A stretch of 64,000 bases of DNA from assembly GCF_026000435.1 (NCBI RefSeq), contig NZ_AP026763.1, positions 992,001 to 1,056,000 on the forward strand, given 5' to 3'. The notes below the pieces were generated by a model. The model was not told the DNA's origin. It ran no database searches and was given only the letters and a program-made list of their open reading frames with translations. The first letter of the stretch is position 1; the number at the start of each line of letters is the position of its first letter. Source of the DNA: Vibrio sp. STUT-A11. GTDB taxonomy: Bacteria; Pseudomonadota; Gammaproteobacteria; Enterobacterales; Vibrionaceae. Below, piece after piece: positions 32,900-40,756 of this stretch. The position numbers and the translations under genes are program-made.

Positions 32900-33417
32900 T
32901 GAGTGAAAAAACTTGGTTGGATGCGTTAAAAGCAGAGATAGAAAAGCCTGGTAACTCTCAGAACAAAGTTGCTAAGGAGCTGGGTATTAGTACATCTAAA
33001 CTCAGCCAAACACTTCGAGGTGTTTATCCAGGTTCTGTGGAGGATATCCGAATTAAAGTTGAGGGTATGTACCTGACACGGACAGTGACTTGTCCTGTCA
33101 AAGGTGACATCCCAATACACGAGTGTGCGGATAACCAGCAGCGTCCGTTTTCTTCGTCCAACAGGGAGCGAGTACGGTTGTACAAGGCTTGTCGTTCAGG
33201 TTGTCCTCATTCGAAATTGGAGCAAACCACCAACACTAAAGCTATCAGCGTAGTTTCGGAAGAAAACGACATCTACAACCTAGATAACCAATTGGCGTTT
33301 TTGAAGAGAGAAGCAAAAGGCAACTCGCTTCGCTTAAACGAATTGCTGGAGGCGGAGTTAATAAAACTTGCAGCCAAATACAACCAGTTACTTTGGGCAT
33401 CGAAGTATAAAAAATAG
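32899..33417 (+). CDS. Helix-turn-helix early protein with cysteine-rich middle
   Basis: The 172-residue protein begins with a clear helix-turn-helix (NSQNKVAKELGISTSKLSQTLRGVYPG) at about residues 20-45. The middle has CPVKGDIPIHEC and CRSGCPHSK, four cysteines spaced as in a small zinc-binding module, and the end is a helical segment (LLEAELIKLAAKYNQLLWASK). Similar proteins are common in the early region of Mu-like prophages of vibrios. Function unknown; regulation of early or middle transcription is plausible. Confidence 0.75.
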   Translation: MSEKTWLDALKAEIEKPGNSQNKVAKELGISTSKLSQTLRGVYPGSVEDIRIKVEGMYLTRTVTCPVKGDIPIHECADNQQRPFSSSNRERVRLYKACRSGCPHSKLEQTTNTKAISVVSEENDIYNLDNQLAFLKREAKGNSLRLNELLEAELIKLAAKYNQLLWASKYKK

Positions 33418-33435
33418 CCAAAAACAATAACCGAA

Positions 33436-33477
33436 GTGAATCAGCTTCCTCCTATATAAAGGAGGAAACTGGTTCAC
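33436..33477 (+). promoter_or_regulatory. Long RNA hairpin containing a Shine-Dalgarno-like core
   Basis: GTGAATCAGCTTCCTCC (33436-33452) pairs with GGAGGAAACTGGTTCAC (33461-33477) over 17 positions with one G-U and one mismatch; the loop is 8 bases. It lies between two early genes. There is no T tract. The right arm begins with GGAGG, but the next gene uses a second ribosome site (AAGGAAGG) further down. Confidence 0.7.
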
Positions 33478-33491
33478 AAGGAAGGTGATTT

Positions 33492-33764
33492 ATGACCATT
33501 ACAACGAACACAATCAGCAACCAAGAAAGACAGGCTTCCCACGTTATCAAGAAGCTCCGCCATTACGGTTGCAAAGTAGTAGTAGCAATGAAAACACCAC
33601 GCGGCGTGATTATTAATATCGAACAGCCAACGCCTGAAATGAAAGCTAAAGCCGTAGAGATTAAACAGTTTTTAATGGGCGTTTATTCCACGGTTTACAC
33701 ACTGCAGGTTGACGGTTGTACCGTGAACTGGAAGCAAGGAGACCTGCCATGTCGACTGCATTAA
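33492..33764 (+). CDS. Small early phage protein, unknown
   Basis: The 90-residue product is basic and mixed alpha/beta (ASHVIKKLRHYGCKVVVAMKTPRGVIINIEQPTPEMKAKAVEIKQFL). Similar small proteins occupy this place in Vibrio Mu-like prophages; no function is known. The ATG follows AAGGAAGGTG. It overlaps the next gene by 16 bp. Confidence 0.65.
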   Translation: MTITTNTISNQERQASHVIKKLRHYGCKVVVAMKTPRGVIINIEQPTPEMKAKAVEIKQFLMGVYSTVYTLQVDGCTVNWKQGDLPCRLH

Positions 33765-33946
33765 GTGCCCAAGTGGTTATCGATGTATCGCTGGATACAG
33801 AAAACAACAAGGTACGTTACGCGGTTCTCACCAACGAAGGTGATTGCAGCGGCATTAACCAACTGGCTGAAAAGCTCACCAAAAGAGTCTTACTTGCGCT
33901 TCCTGAATGCGCGAAACCACAAGGAATTACCAAATGTCAGAAGTAG
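33749..33946 (+). CDS. Small early phage protein, unknown
   Basis: This 65-residue product starts at ATG 33749 behind AAGGAG and overlaps both neighbours (16 bp upstream, 13 bp downstream), the tight packing expected of an operon. The sequence (SAQVVIDVSLDTENNKVRYAVLTNEGDCSGINQLAEKLTKRVL) suggests a small alpha/beta fold. No recognised family. Confidence 0.6.
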   Translation: MSTALSAQVVIDVSLDTENNKVRYAVLTNEGDCSGINQLAEKLTKRVLLALPECAKPQGITKCQK

Positions 33947-34548
33947 CAGTACCAGAAGGCTATCGCCTAAAAGCCAATGGAACCTTAGTGCCTGAGTCTC
34001 AGGTTAAAGATATCGATAAGTTACGTGATGATTTGGTCACGGAAATCGTGGAGAAAGCCAAGGCCGCTCAACAAGCTTTAGCTGAATTCAAAGCCATGGC
34101 AATGAGCCAGATTCGTGATTTTGTTGACCTTTCGGCAGAGGAATACGACGTGAAGTACGGCGGCACCAAAGGCAACGTTTCATTGCTGTCGTTTGATGGC
34201 AAGTACAAGCTGATGCGTGCTGTGGGTGAGCACCGCGTATTCGATGAACGTATTCAAGTGGCGAAGAGCAAGATTGATAGCTGTATCAGCCGTTGGTCAG
34301 AAGGTGCGAATGACCACATTAAAGCGCTGGTGGAACATGCGTTTCGAGTTAACAAGCAAGGCCACATTGATTTGAATTCTGTGCTTTCTTTGCGCTCACT
34401 CAATATCGATGAGCCTGACTGGATGGAAGCCATGGAAGCGATTGCTGATTCAGTGCAAGTCACGGGAACCAGTACTTACCTGCGTATTTATGAGCGTCAG
34501 GAAAACGGCCAGTACAAGCAGTTCCCTCTCGATATCTCAAAGCTCTAA
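33934..34548 (+). CDS. DUF3164 family phage protein
   Basis: The 204-residue protein matches DUF3164, a family of Mu-like phage early proteins: N-terminal PEGYRLKANGTLVPESQVKDIDKLRDDLV, a long helix, YGGTKGNVSLLSFDGKYKLMRAV and the C-terminal TYLRIYERQ segment. Function is unknown, although some relatives are misnamed sulfate transporters. It starts at ATG 33934 inside the end of the previous gene. Confidence 0.85.
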   Translation: MSEVAVPEGYRLKANGTLVPESQVKDIDKLRDDLVTEIVEKAKAAQQALAEFKAMAMSQIRDFVDLSAEEYDVKYGGTKGNVSLLSFDGKYKLMRAVGEHRVFDERIQVAKSKIDSCISRWSEGANDHIKALVEHAFRVNKQGHIDLNSVLSLRSLNIDEPDWMEAMEAIADSVQVTGTSTYLRIYERQENGQYKQFPLDISKL

Positions 34549-34559
34549 GGAAGGACTCG

Positions 34560-34760
34560 ATGATAAAGGAAAAAAGTAGTTATCCAGACTATGCCGAGCA
34601 TGCAGCCAGTTTAGAAAAAGTAGGTTACCTCAAAGACGCCGCATTTGCCTGGCAGGTAGCAGCAAACTACGCAGTTAAGCCAGAGAACCGTCACTGGGCA
34701 GAGAGCCGCTCTCAGTTTTGTCAGAAGTGGGCGTGGCGTTACGAACAGGAGGCAGCATGA
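34560..34760 (+). CDS. ANR-family small regulator
   Basis: The 66-residue protein fits the ANR (AraC negative regulator) pattern: YxxYAxxAAxLExxGxxxxAAxxWxxAxxxA followed by NRHWAESRSQFCQKWAWR. ANR proteins in enteric pathogens bind AraC/Rns-type activators and restrain them; phage-borne copies are common and could affect host regulators. The ATG follows AAGGACTCG, 12 bp after the previous stop. Confidence 0.75.
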   Translation: MIKEKSSYPDYAEHAASLEKVGYLKDAAFAWQVAANYAVKPENRHWAESRSQFCQKWAWRYEQEAA

Positions 34761-34951
34761 CACAGTTTACCAGCCCTTATGACCAAGAGGCCGTCGAGAA
34801 AGAAATCGATCTAGCGCAGACGCTGATTGAAATCGAAGGAACGGGATACCCCGATGATACCAACGAAGACGGTGTGATAGCCGCCCTTCGATGGGTGCAA
34901 GGGCGATGGTCCGCCCCAACCAGTGATGCCTTAGAGCACTTAGAACGGTAG
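34757..34951 (+). CDS. Small acidic early phage protein
   Basis: The 64-residue product starts at ATG 34757, overlapping the stop of the ANR gene, with AGGAGG directly upstream. It is acidic (EAVEKEIDLAQTLIEIEGTGYPDDTNEDGVIAALRW). No recognised family. A strong terminator follows, so it is the last gene of this transcript section. Confidence 0.65.
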   Translation: MTQFTSPYDQEAVEKEIDLAQTLIEIEGTGYPDDTNEDGVIAALRWVQGRWSAPTSDALEHLER

Positions 34952-34964
34952 CCAACAGATGTAT

Positions 34965-34990
34965 ATCCCCGCTATCGCGGGGATTTTTTT
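34965..34990 (+). terminator. Terminator in the early region
   Basis: ATCCCCGC (34965-34972) pairs with GCGGGGAT (34977-34984) around a 4-base loop and is followed by a T7 run. It splits the early genes into two transcription blocks. Confidence 0.85.
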
Positions 34991-35012
34991 ACCCAAAATT
35001 TAGGAAATTATC

Positions 35013-35255
35013 ATGGAAATTAAAATTAAAGAGCTGAGCAAAACGCACCGAGCAGTTATCGCAGCGCACTATATGCGTGAACAATACTTTATCCACGAAA
35101 CAATGTTACCAGCCTGCGAGGCAGTGCTTGAGAAGTTCCCAGAGCTGACTGCTGATCAGGTTATATGCATGTGGTTAGCAACTAATGCTAGCAACTGTTC
35201 AATGGCTGAGTGTGAAGAAATAGAACTCCCGTCAATTGGGGGCGACAATGAATAA
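35013..35255 (+). CDS. Small phage protein, unknown
   Basis: The 80-residue product (LSKTHRAVIAAHYMREQYFIHETMLPACEAVLEKFPELTADQVICMWL) is helical and acidic at the end. It overlaps the DUF2786 gene by 8 bp. I recognise no family. It is the first gene after the terminator at 34965-34990 and probably has a promoter in the short gap. Confidence 0.6.
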   Translation: MEIKIKELSKTHRAVIAAHYMREQYFIHETMLPACEAVLEKFPELTADQVICMWLATNASNCSMAECEEIELPSIGGDNE

Positions 35256-35928
35256 CAAAGTATTGGATAAGCTTAAAAAACTGCTTCGCCTCGCTAAATC
35301 TTCAAACCCACACGAAGCATCTCTAGCGTTGTCTCGCGCTCAAAAGCTGATGATTGAGCATAACATTGGCGCTGACAATCCTGAGTTGAATGGCGTTTGT
35401 GATGAGACCATTACATCTCAATTGCGAATTCAGACACCACCTGCTTACCTCGCAGGGTTATTTAATTTGGTTAAGGAAGCTTTTGGTTGTGATGGGTATT
35501 TTCAGCCAACATTTACACGTATGGAGATGGTCTTTATCGGCCACGATCAACGTCCAGAGATAGCAGGCTATGTTTACACCGTTCTTGAACGTCAGCTTAC
35601 GGCGGCACGTAAAGAGTTTATGTCTACGCTGAGCAAAAGAATGAAAAAAGCCAATAAGACAATTCGCGCCGATCAGTTTTGTGAGGGGTGGGTAATTGGT
35701 GTTTATAAAAAAGTTGAAGCTTTTACCTTAAGTGATGATGAGATGCTGCAGATCGAAAGCTTTAAAAAATCTGCAAACCTTGAAAAAGCAAATGTTCGAG
35801 CAGCTAAAAGCGCAGGCCAGAAAGGTAACGAAGCTCGATACCAAGGCTTCAAAGAATCAAAGAACGTAGTGCTCAACCATGGTGTTCCAGGACAAGAAAG
35901 TAAAAAGTTGGAGGCTAGCAATGGCTAA
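35248..35928 (+). CDS. DUF2786 family phage protein
   Basis: This 226-residue protein begins with the DUF2786 motif (KVLDKLKKLLRLAKSSNPHEASLALSRAQKLMIEHNI) at residues 4-40, a helical segment found in many phage and ICE proteins, followed by the usual DUF7168-like C-terminal domain (FIGHDQRPEIAGYVYTVLERQL, then FCEGWVIGVYKK). Function unknown. I start it at ATG 35248 to give the motif its normal N-terminal position. It overlaps its neighbours on both sides by 8 bp. Confidence 0.82.
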   Translation: MNNKVLDKLKKLLRLAKSSNPHEASLALSRAQKLMIEHNIGADNPELNGVCDETITSQLRIQTPPAYLAGLFNLVKEAFGCDGYFQPTFTRMEMVFIGHDQRPEIAGYVYTVLERQLTAARKEFMSTLSKRMKKANKTIRADQFCEGWVIGVYKKVEAFTLSDDEMLQIESFKKSANLEKANVRAAKSAGQKGNEARYQGFKESKNVVLNHGVPGQESKKLEASNG

Positions 35929-36397
35929 AGTAATTAAGTTCAGTCCAAAGGCTGTGGCACTAGAGACTCACGAAGGTTTCGCCCACGAATGGGTTGAAAC
36001 TGCAGAAGGTATCTATGATTTCGTCCGTGAAGCCATCAAAGATGAGTGTGACTGTGGATGTGGAGAGTGTGGCGGCTTCCCATTAAGTCAGCTTGCCAAT
36101 GAAGAAATCTTACTTGCCCCTGGTGCAATCTATCGAGCCCGCAATACTAAGGAACCAACAGAGTTAAAAAAGCCATCGCCATCTGCGGAAGATAAGGTCA
36201 AAGGTGAAGCGGTAATGCAGTTTGTTAACAGCATTATTGGAGCGTATGAGGCGGGGTTTATTGATAGTCATGAACTCACCCTTGCTGACCTGTACCTTTG
36301 CGCCAAGATGCATGTAACAGACAACTATCATATAGCCACACCAAAGTTAAATGATGCTTGGGGTGATGGTGCTGAGGAGTGGTGTAAAAATGGCTAA
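35921..36397 (+). CDS. Phage protein with Cys-rich motif, unknown
   Basis: The 158-residue protein starts at ATG 35921 after GGAGG. It contains DECDCGCGECGG near residue 45, four closely spaced cysteines that could hold a metal, and a long acidic helical C-terminal half. No family recognised. It overlaps gemA by 8 bp. Confidence 0.62.
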   Translation: MAKVIKFSPKAVALETHEGFAHEWVETAEGIYDFVREAIKDECDCGCGECGGFPLSQLANEEILLAPGAIYRARNTKEPTELKKPSPSAEDKVKGEAVMQFVNSIIGAYEAGFIDSHELTLADLYLCAKMHVTDNYHIATPKLNDAWGDGAEEWCKNG

Positions 36398-36968
36398 CCG
36401 TAACCGCCTTATCCAAATCATCCATGTCGCCAAACGCGAGCTGGCTCTGGAGGACGATGTTTACCGCCTGCTGTTGGAAAGCGAAACAGGCAAAACCTCG
36501 TGCAGAAAAATGAACATCAAAGAGCTTGAACAAGTACTTTCGGCACTAGAGGCAAAAGGATTTAAACGCACTTTACCTAAAGGTAAAACACCATTTAAAA
36601 AGCGTTTAAGTCCCAAATCAGGTAAGTCGAAAAACACCATTATTGATAAGTGTCGTGCCATTTGGATCTCGATGGCAATCCATGGCTTTGTTCGTGACCG
36701 CTCTGAAAGTGCTCTGGATAAATACACTCAGCGCATTCTTAAAAATCAAAAAGACAAAGTGGACTGCATTGCCTGGTGTGATGAAGACCAAGCCACACAG
36801 GTGCTAGAAGCGCTTAAAAGATGGCATTACCGCGTGATGATAGATGACATGACTTTAAAAGGGTGGTGCATCCCGATTAACGCCAAAACATGTAAGCCAG
36901 TTGGTTACGCCCCATTAGTTGAGGCTTACCAGAGCAATCTCGATAAGAACAAGGAACTCTCAAAATGA
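36390..36968 (+). CDS. GemA-like regulatory protein (Mu gp16, DUF1018)
   Basis: The 192-residue basic protein fits the GemA/DUF1018 family: RNRLIQIIHVAKRELALEDDVYRLLLESETGKTSCRKMNIKELEQVLSALEAKGF at the N-terminus, then a Lys-rich linker and CRAIWISMAIHGFVRDRSESALDKYTQRI. In Mu, GemA modulates host gene expression and DNA supercoiling early in infection. The start ATG 36390 lies inside the end of the previous gene. The position in the semi-essential early region agrees with Mu-like phages. Confidence 0.88.
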   Translation: MANRNRLIQIIHVAKRELALEDDVYRLLLESETGKTSCRKMNIKELEQVLSALEAKGFKRTLPKGKTPFKKRLSPKSGKSKNTIIDKCRAIWISMAIHGFVRDRSESALDKYTQRILKNQKDKVDCIAWCDEDQATQVLEALKRWHYRVMIDDMTLKGWCIPINAKTCKPVGYAPLVEAYQSNLDKNKELSK

Positions 36969-37285
36969 ATTTTAAACAAGTGATACAAGCCATCATCAAA
37001 CACACTATCGAAAATAAAAGAATTAGCATCGATATCGTTGGCGAAGGTGGGGACACCACAATCTCGTGTCAGGAACTCGGAATCATAATTAATGGCCTAG
37101 ATAATGTTGCAGAAGCATCAGGAACGCTAATTGAGAGTGTATCGACTTCGGTGTTAGAGCATGGTGTAGAGTTCGCGATTACAACGGAAGGTGTAGATAC
37201 TAAGAACATGGAACAGTATTCAAACCCCAATTTTGAAGGAGCTATTTCTATTCAGTTCAACCTAGCGATAGACACATTACATTAG
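36965..37285 (+). CDS. Small phage protein, unknown
   Basis: The 106-residue acidic product (ISIDIVGEGGDTTISCQELGIIINGLDNVAEASGTLIESV) starts with a 4-bp overlap (ATGA) to gemA and is followed 10 bp later by the next gene. No family recognised. Confidence 0.62.
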   Translation: MNFKQVIQAIIKHTIENKRISIDIVGEGGDTTISCQELGIIINGLDNVAEASGTLIESVSTSVLEHGVEFAITTEGVDTKNMEQYSNPNFEGAISIQFNLAIDTLH

Positions 37286-37295
37286 GAGGTTCTGA

Positions 37296-37835
37296 ATGAA
37301 GTTATCGAGATGTCCTGTCTGTCATGCCAACTTGCACCTAGAGGCGCTGGTTCAGGATGATGCAGGTCGAGAACTTTTGGGAGAGGTGGCAAAGTTACCT
37401 GATTTTGTCGCCAAACCGATGTTGAGTTATTTGGGATTGTTCCGTCCGGCCAAGCAGGATTTATCCAATGCGAGAGCGGTGAAGCTGTTGCGAGAAGTCT
37501 TGGAGAAGTATAGAGCCGATCATGTCCTGGCTTCAGCCTTAGCGGAAACCGTGAGTAAGATTCATGAAAAGCGTTCTAGCTATAGCGATTCAAAACCCTT
37601 GGCAAACCACAACTACCTAAAGCAGGTCTATCAGTCTGCAGCCACGCGTTTAGGTGGCTCTCCAGATGGCAAGCAATCAGGGCCGCAAGTGAATCAGCCA
37701 AAAGATGATGGTTCAGCTTGGTACTTTGAACAGGCTGAACGCATGATCAAGGCGGGACAAGACCCATTAGGCAAGGAAAGCTCTATTGCTAGTCGATTGA
37801 AAGAACTTGGATGGAATGCACAAAGTCAAAGGTAG
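37296..37835 (+). CDS. Phage protein with N-terminal CxxC, unknown
   Basis: The 179-residue protein opens with LSRCPVCHANLHLEALVQDDAGRELLGEVAKLP, a single CxxC near the N-terminus, then basic helices (RAVKLLREVLEKYRADHVLASALAE) and a polar linker. Similar proteins occur before the Mor gene in Vibrio and Shewanella Mu-like prophages. Function unknown; nucleic-acid binding is plausible. AGGAGG precedes the ATG. Confidence 0.65.
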   Translation: MKLSRCPVCHANLHLEALVQDDAGRELLGEVAKLPDFVAKPMLSYLGLFRPAKQDLSNARAVKLLREVLEKYRADHVLASALAETVSKIHEKRSSYSDSKPLANHNYLKQVYQSAATRLGGSPDGKQSGPQVNQPKDDGSAWYFEQAERMIKAGQDPLGKESSIASRLKELGWNAQSQR

Positions 37836-37843
37836 ATTTAGCA

Positions 37844-38110
37844 ATGTATAAATGTCCAACTTGTAAAGGTCAAAGGCAGTCAATTGCTTTCATTAACACA
37901 GGAATTGATAGCTCTAAGCACTACAGTGAAGTCCAAACGTGTGAAAGATGTTTAGGTGCTGGATATGTATCTAAAGACATTCTAGATGCGATAGAGCATG
38001 GAAAGCAGCTGAGACGGGAGCGTATAGATAAAGGCTATACGCTTAGAGACGCGGCAAAAGCGGAAGGTGTTTCCGTCTCCGTTATCTCAAAACGAGAACT
38101 TGGTTATTGA
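37844..38110 (+). CDS. Zinc-ribbon plus helix-turn-helix small protein
   Basis: The 88-residue protein combines a DnaJ-like four-cysteine ribbon (CPTCKGQ at residues 4-7 and CERCLGAG near residue 33) with a C-terminal XRE-type helix-turn-helix (LRRERIDKGYTLRDAAKAEGVSVSVISKRELG). That domain pair is typical of small phage regulators. A terminator follows directly, so it ends this transcription block. Confidence 0.7.
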   Translation: MYKCPTCKGQRQSIAFINTGIDSSKHYSEVQTCERCLGAGYVSKDILDAIEHGKQLRRERIDKGYTLRDAAKAEGVSVSVISKRELGY

Positions 38111-38135
38111 ACCTTATTCTTTGACTAAAACTACA

Positions 38136-38160
38136 GCCACTCTTCGGAGTGGTTTTTTTG
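38136..38160 (+). terminator. Terminator before the Mor region
   Basis: CCACTC and GAGTGG form a stem closed by a TTCG tetraloop and are followed by T7. Confidence 0.85.
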
Positions 38161-38232
38161 TTATGAGACTTTGCACATTACATTTAATTTAATTCGCCTT
38201 TAAGATAATGCTTTCAATTTTAAGGATATAAG

Positions 38233-38568
38233 ATGAAAGCAATTCTAGTAATTTTACTGGCAGCGGTTCTTATTGGTGGGTGGATGGTTTTGCCAAACTA
38301 CCAAAAGGACAAGGTTTACGCGTTGTTTGACTCCAGTGTATCTAGGCAGTGTTTTGATTATCACCGAGAAAAGCTTAAAGACCCAGAAACAGCATACTTA
38401 GTTAAAGAAAAAGTCAGCGCTTTAGCAGAAACCTTCTATATCACAGTAAAGGCAAAAAACGGATACGGGGCGTATGGTTCAGTAGTTCTGGAATGTAAAC
38501 AAAGAAACGGGGAGTTAAACGAATCCGCAATGTTTAGCATGTCAATTGATGAATTATTAGGGCGTTAA
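38233..38568 (+). CDS. Membrane-anchored small phage protein
   Basis: The 111-residue protein starts with a single hydrophobic helix (AILVILLAAVLIGGWMVL) and continues with a polar periplasmic domain of about 90 residues containing two cysteines (RQCFDYHREKLKDPETAY, SVVLECKQR). It resembles small exported lysogenic-conversion proteins. It stands alone between a terminator and the Mor gene and could be expressed from the prophage. Function unknown. Confidence 0.68.
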   Translation: MKAILVILLAAVLIGGWMVLPNYQKDKVYALFDSSVSRQCFDYHREKLKDPETAYLVKEKVSALAETFYITVKAKNGYGAYGSVVLECKQRNGELNESAMFSMSIDELLGR

Positions 38569-38646
38569 GGATCTTACTGGTCAAGATTCATGCTTGAGGA
38601 TCATTTTCACTGTTTCATACTTCCCATATGAAGTGGGAGGGTGACA

Positions 38647-39048
38647 ATGACTCAGCGTGAAATGTTCAGTGACGAAGAAATCGATAACAAGGTGCTAGAC
38701 CATATTGGTGACTTACCAGAAGGCAGTGCAGCTTGGCCTGCAATGCTTTTGGAACTGCATGGTGTTGTGGCTAACGAGCTAAAGCAAGCTGGTATCGAAA
38801 CTCCTGACTTACCGTTAAAAGTGGTGATGAGCATTGGCGAGTACATGGGCGGTATGCAGGTGTACTTGCCACGCGGTGACAAACTCAAACAGCAAATCCG
38901 AGACATGGAGATTTTCAATGAGTTCAATGGCCGCAACGTTCCCCAGTTAGCCAAGCGTCACCACCTGACCAGCAAGACCATCTACGAAATCATTGCCAGA
39001 ATGAGACAAGTCGAAATCCAGCGCCGCCAATTCAGCCTATTTGAATAA
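38647..39048 (+). CDS. Mor transcription activator
   Basis: The 133-residue protein belongs to the Mor/C activator family: an acidic N-terminal dimerisation domain, the GGMQVYLPRGDKLKQQIRD segment and a C-terminal helix-turn-helix (VPQLAKRHHLTSKTIYEIIARMR). In Mu, Mor switches on middle transcription, leading to late genes. Here the endolysin and head genes follow directly, so it probably turns on late expression. ATG 38647 is preferred to GTG 38641 because GGGAGGGTG lies just upstream. A terminator follows. Confidence 0.92.
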   Translation: MTQREMFSDEEIDNKVLDHIGDLPEGSAAWPAMLLELHGVVANELKQAGIETPDLPLKVVMSIGEYMGGMQVYLPRGDKLKQQIRDMEIFNEFNGRNVPQLAKRHHLTSKTIYEIIARMRQVEIQRRQFSLFE

Positions 39049-39049
39049 T

Positions 39050-39077
39050 CAACGCCTCCAACTATGGGGGCGTTTTT
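39050..39077 (+). terminator. Terminator after mor
   Basis: AACGCCTCC and GGGGGCGTT pair around a short loop and a T7 run follows, directly after the mor stop codon. Confidence 0.8.
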
Positions 39078-39193
39078 TTACCTGATCTTTTCTCAACTCT
39101 CCATTGTTGCGGGTGAATTCCTGCTCCCCACCAACCCAAATCAAAATGTTCATAACAATCAACGGAATTTATGCAATTCGTGAGGATATGAGC

Positions 39194-39772
39194 ATGCCTG
39201 AAAGCATTTCGAGAGCCTTCTCGTTCTCGACCAAGGGATATTCGGAAAGTTTTTGTCACGCGGTTGAGTTCGTGCTTATCGAAGAAGGTGCGCTTTACCA
39301 CGATGGAACACCTAGACCTGGCTTAGGTTACGTAAATAACCCTAAAGACCTCGGTGGAGAAACTAAGGGAGGCATCAGTAAGCGCGCGTTCCCAGGTGTG
39401 GATATTGATGCACTGACGCTCGATAAGATTGTTCGACTTTATTACACCAACTATTGGAAGCCTGCCTACTGCCCTGAATGGTCGAGTGCTATTGCGCTGT
39501 ATGCGTTTGATTCTGCGGTTCAGCACGGGGCGGTCAATGCTATCCGCATGCTGCAAGAAATCAGCGGCACTAAGGCTGATGGCAAAGTTGGCCCCAAAAC
39601 ACGTGCGGCGGTTCATGCTGGTGATGTCGAGTACTTGTGTGCCCGATACGGTCTACGCCGTGCTCGTTTTTATGCTCGCATCCTCAGAAATAACTATTCC
39701 CAAACCACTTTCATTGAGGGTTGGCACAACCGATTGGTGAGCTTAACCAATGCCGTTTGGGAAATCTTCTGA
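39194..39772 (+). CDS. Phage endolysin (glycoside hydrolase 108 plus peptidoglycan-binding)
   Basis: The 192-residue protein matches the GH108/N-acetylmuramidase family: the catalytic Glu in FVLIEEGALYHD, YVNNPKDLGGETKGGISKRAFPG, and WSSAIALYAFDSAVQHG, followed by the PG_binding_3 domain (GTKADGKVGPKTRAAV). It degrades the cell wall at lysis. No signal peptide is visible, so a holin is required. I start it at ATG 39194, 8 bp after GAGG; longer in-frame starts reach 39104 but lack ribosome sites. It is the first late gene. Confidence 0.92.
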   Translation: MPESISRAFSFSTKGYSESFCHAVEFVLIEEGALYHDGTPRPGLGYVNNPKDLGGETKGGISKRAFPGVDIDALTLDKIVRLYYTNYWKPAYCPEWSSAIALYAFDSAVQHGAVNAIRMLQEISGTKADGKVGPKTRAAVHAGDVEYLCARYGLRRARFYARILRNNYSQTTFIEGWHNRLVSLTNAVWEIF

Positions 39773-40047
39773 TGACCAAGCGGATGAAGAACACCGAATA
39801 CGCACAGCGCCGTGGCAAGCAAAAGCGATTGGATGCAGAGCGTATTTATTCGGAAGGAGGTCGTCCAGTTCCACCTTCTCCACCCCTTTTTAGTCATGAC
39901 GCAACACTGCAAAGCTATTTCAACAAGGGTTGGAGTGGTGTCACAGCTTGCGATATCTCCATGCACCTTAGAGAAGCGACAGCAACGGAAGGTGCGGATT
40001 TAATTTCGAAGATAAGGAATTTTAGACAATGTCACTTTCAGCAATAG
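39772..40047 (+). CDS. Small phage protein in the lysis region, unknown
   Basis: The 91-residue basic product starts at ATG 39772, sharing one base with the endolysin stop, and overlaps the holin gene by 19 bp. The sequence (KRMKNTEYAQRRGKQKRLDAERIYSEGGRPVPPSPPLFSHD) has no membrane span or lipobox, so it is not an obvious spanin. Its place between endolysin and holin suggests a lysis-related or DNA-packaging accessory role, without proof. Confidence 0.55.
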   Translation: MTKRMKNTEYAQRRGKQKRLDAERIYSEGGRPVPPSPPLFSHDATLQSYFNKGWSGVTACDISMHLREATATEGADLISKIRNFRQCHFQQ

Positions 40048-40535
40048 CCGCACTGGCTTTACAGGTTGGTCCTGCGGCCATTCGTGGGATCTCTTCTTTG
40101 TTTGGCGGTAACTCTACAGTGGACAAGGTTGCAGATGCGGTAGAGTTTGCCCATCAAGAGTTCTCCACCACAGAAGCAAAGCAGGCATCCGTCAGTTATG
40201 TGCTTGAGTCTTTCACCCCAGAGCAGCAACTGGAGCTTGAAACACTTCGAGTTCAGCTTGAAAAAGAGCTCACCGAACGCGCCAAAATCGCAGCCCAAGA
40301 CCGTCAAGCCGAACAGCATGAAACCCAAGACACCATTCGAAAGGGCGACACGGCGACAGACAAAGTCGTACGTTGGTCGCGTCCACTAATGGCACTCGTC
40401 AGTTGTGGCTCAGCGAGCTATTACCTGATCACAACTGAATCACCTGACTTAGCTGTTGCCTCGCTACTTCTTGGCTTAGCTGTGACCTACATGGGCTTAC
40501 GCCACCGTGAGAAAGATAAAGGACTGACTCAATGA
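40029..40535 (+). CDS. Putative holin (GTA-type, 3 TM)
   Basis: The 168-residue protein has a hydrophobic N-terminus (LSAIAALALQVGPAAIRGISSLFGG), a charged coiled-coil middle and two adjacent membrane spans near the C-terminus (SRPLMALVSCGSASYYLITTES and LAVASLLLGLAVTYMGLRHRE). This fits holins of the 3-TM GTA type that follow endolysin genes. It would form lesions through which the endolysin escapes. The next gene overlaps by 4 bp. Confidence 0.75.
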   Translation: MSLSAIAALALQVGPAAIRGISSLFGGNSTVDKVADAVEFAHQEFSTTEAKQASVSYVLESFTPEQQLELETLRVQLEKELTERAKIAAQDRQAEQHETQDTIRKGDTATDKVVRWSRPLMALVSCGSASYYLITTESPDLAVASLLLGLAVTYMGLRHREKDKGLTQ

Positions 40536-40756
40536 GCGATTGGATCGACAAGTCGGTCGAGAAGCAACACAGCGAGTTGGAGCGGTGTATCAATAACGCA
40601 AGAACGCGGCGCGAGCGCGGGCAGGGCATTCAGAAGAAAATTGCTGATGTTGTGATTTGCTCTGAGTGCCTGGAGCCAATCCCAAAAGCGCGATTAGCGA
40701 TTAAGCCAGACGCGACGCACTGCGTGGATTGTCTGGCTGAAATGGAGGCACCGTGA
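40532..40756 (+). CDS. TraR/DksA-type zinc finger protein
   Basis: The 74-residue protein has a four-cysteine zinc finger (CSECLEPIPKARLAIKPDATHCVDC) of the DksA/TraR C4 type with a short N-terminal coiled helix. Phage TraR-like proteins bind the RNA polymerase secondary channel and mimic DksA with ppGpp, shifting host transcription. Tight overlap (4 bp each side) places it in the lysis and packaging operon. Confidence 0.87.
   Translation: MSDWIDKSVEKQHSELERCINNARTRRERGQGIQKKIADVVICSECLEPIPKARLAIKPDATHCVDCLAEMEAP

Noticed and set aside
39772..40047. Spanin assignment for the gene between endolysin and holin
   Set aside because: It has neither a membrane helix nor a lipobox.
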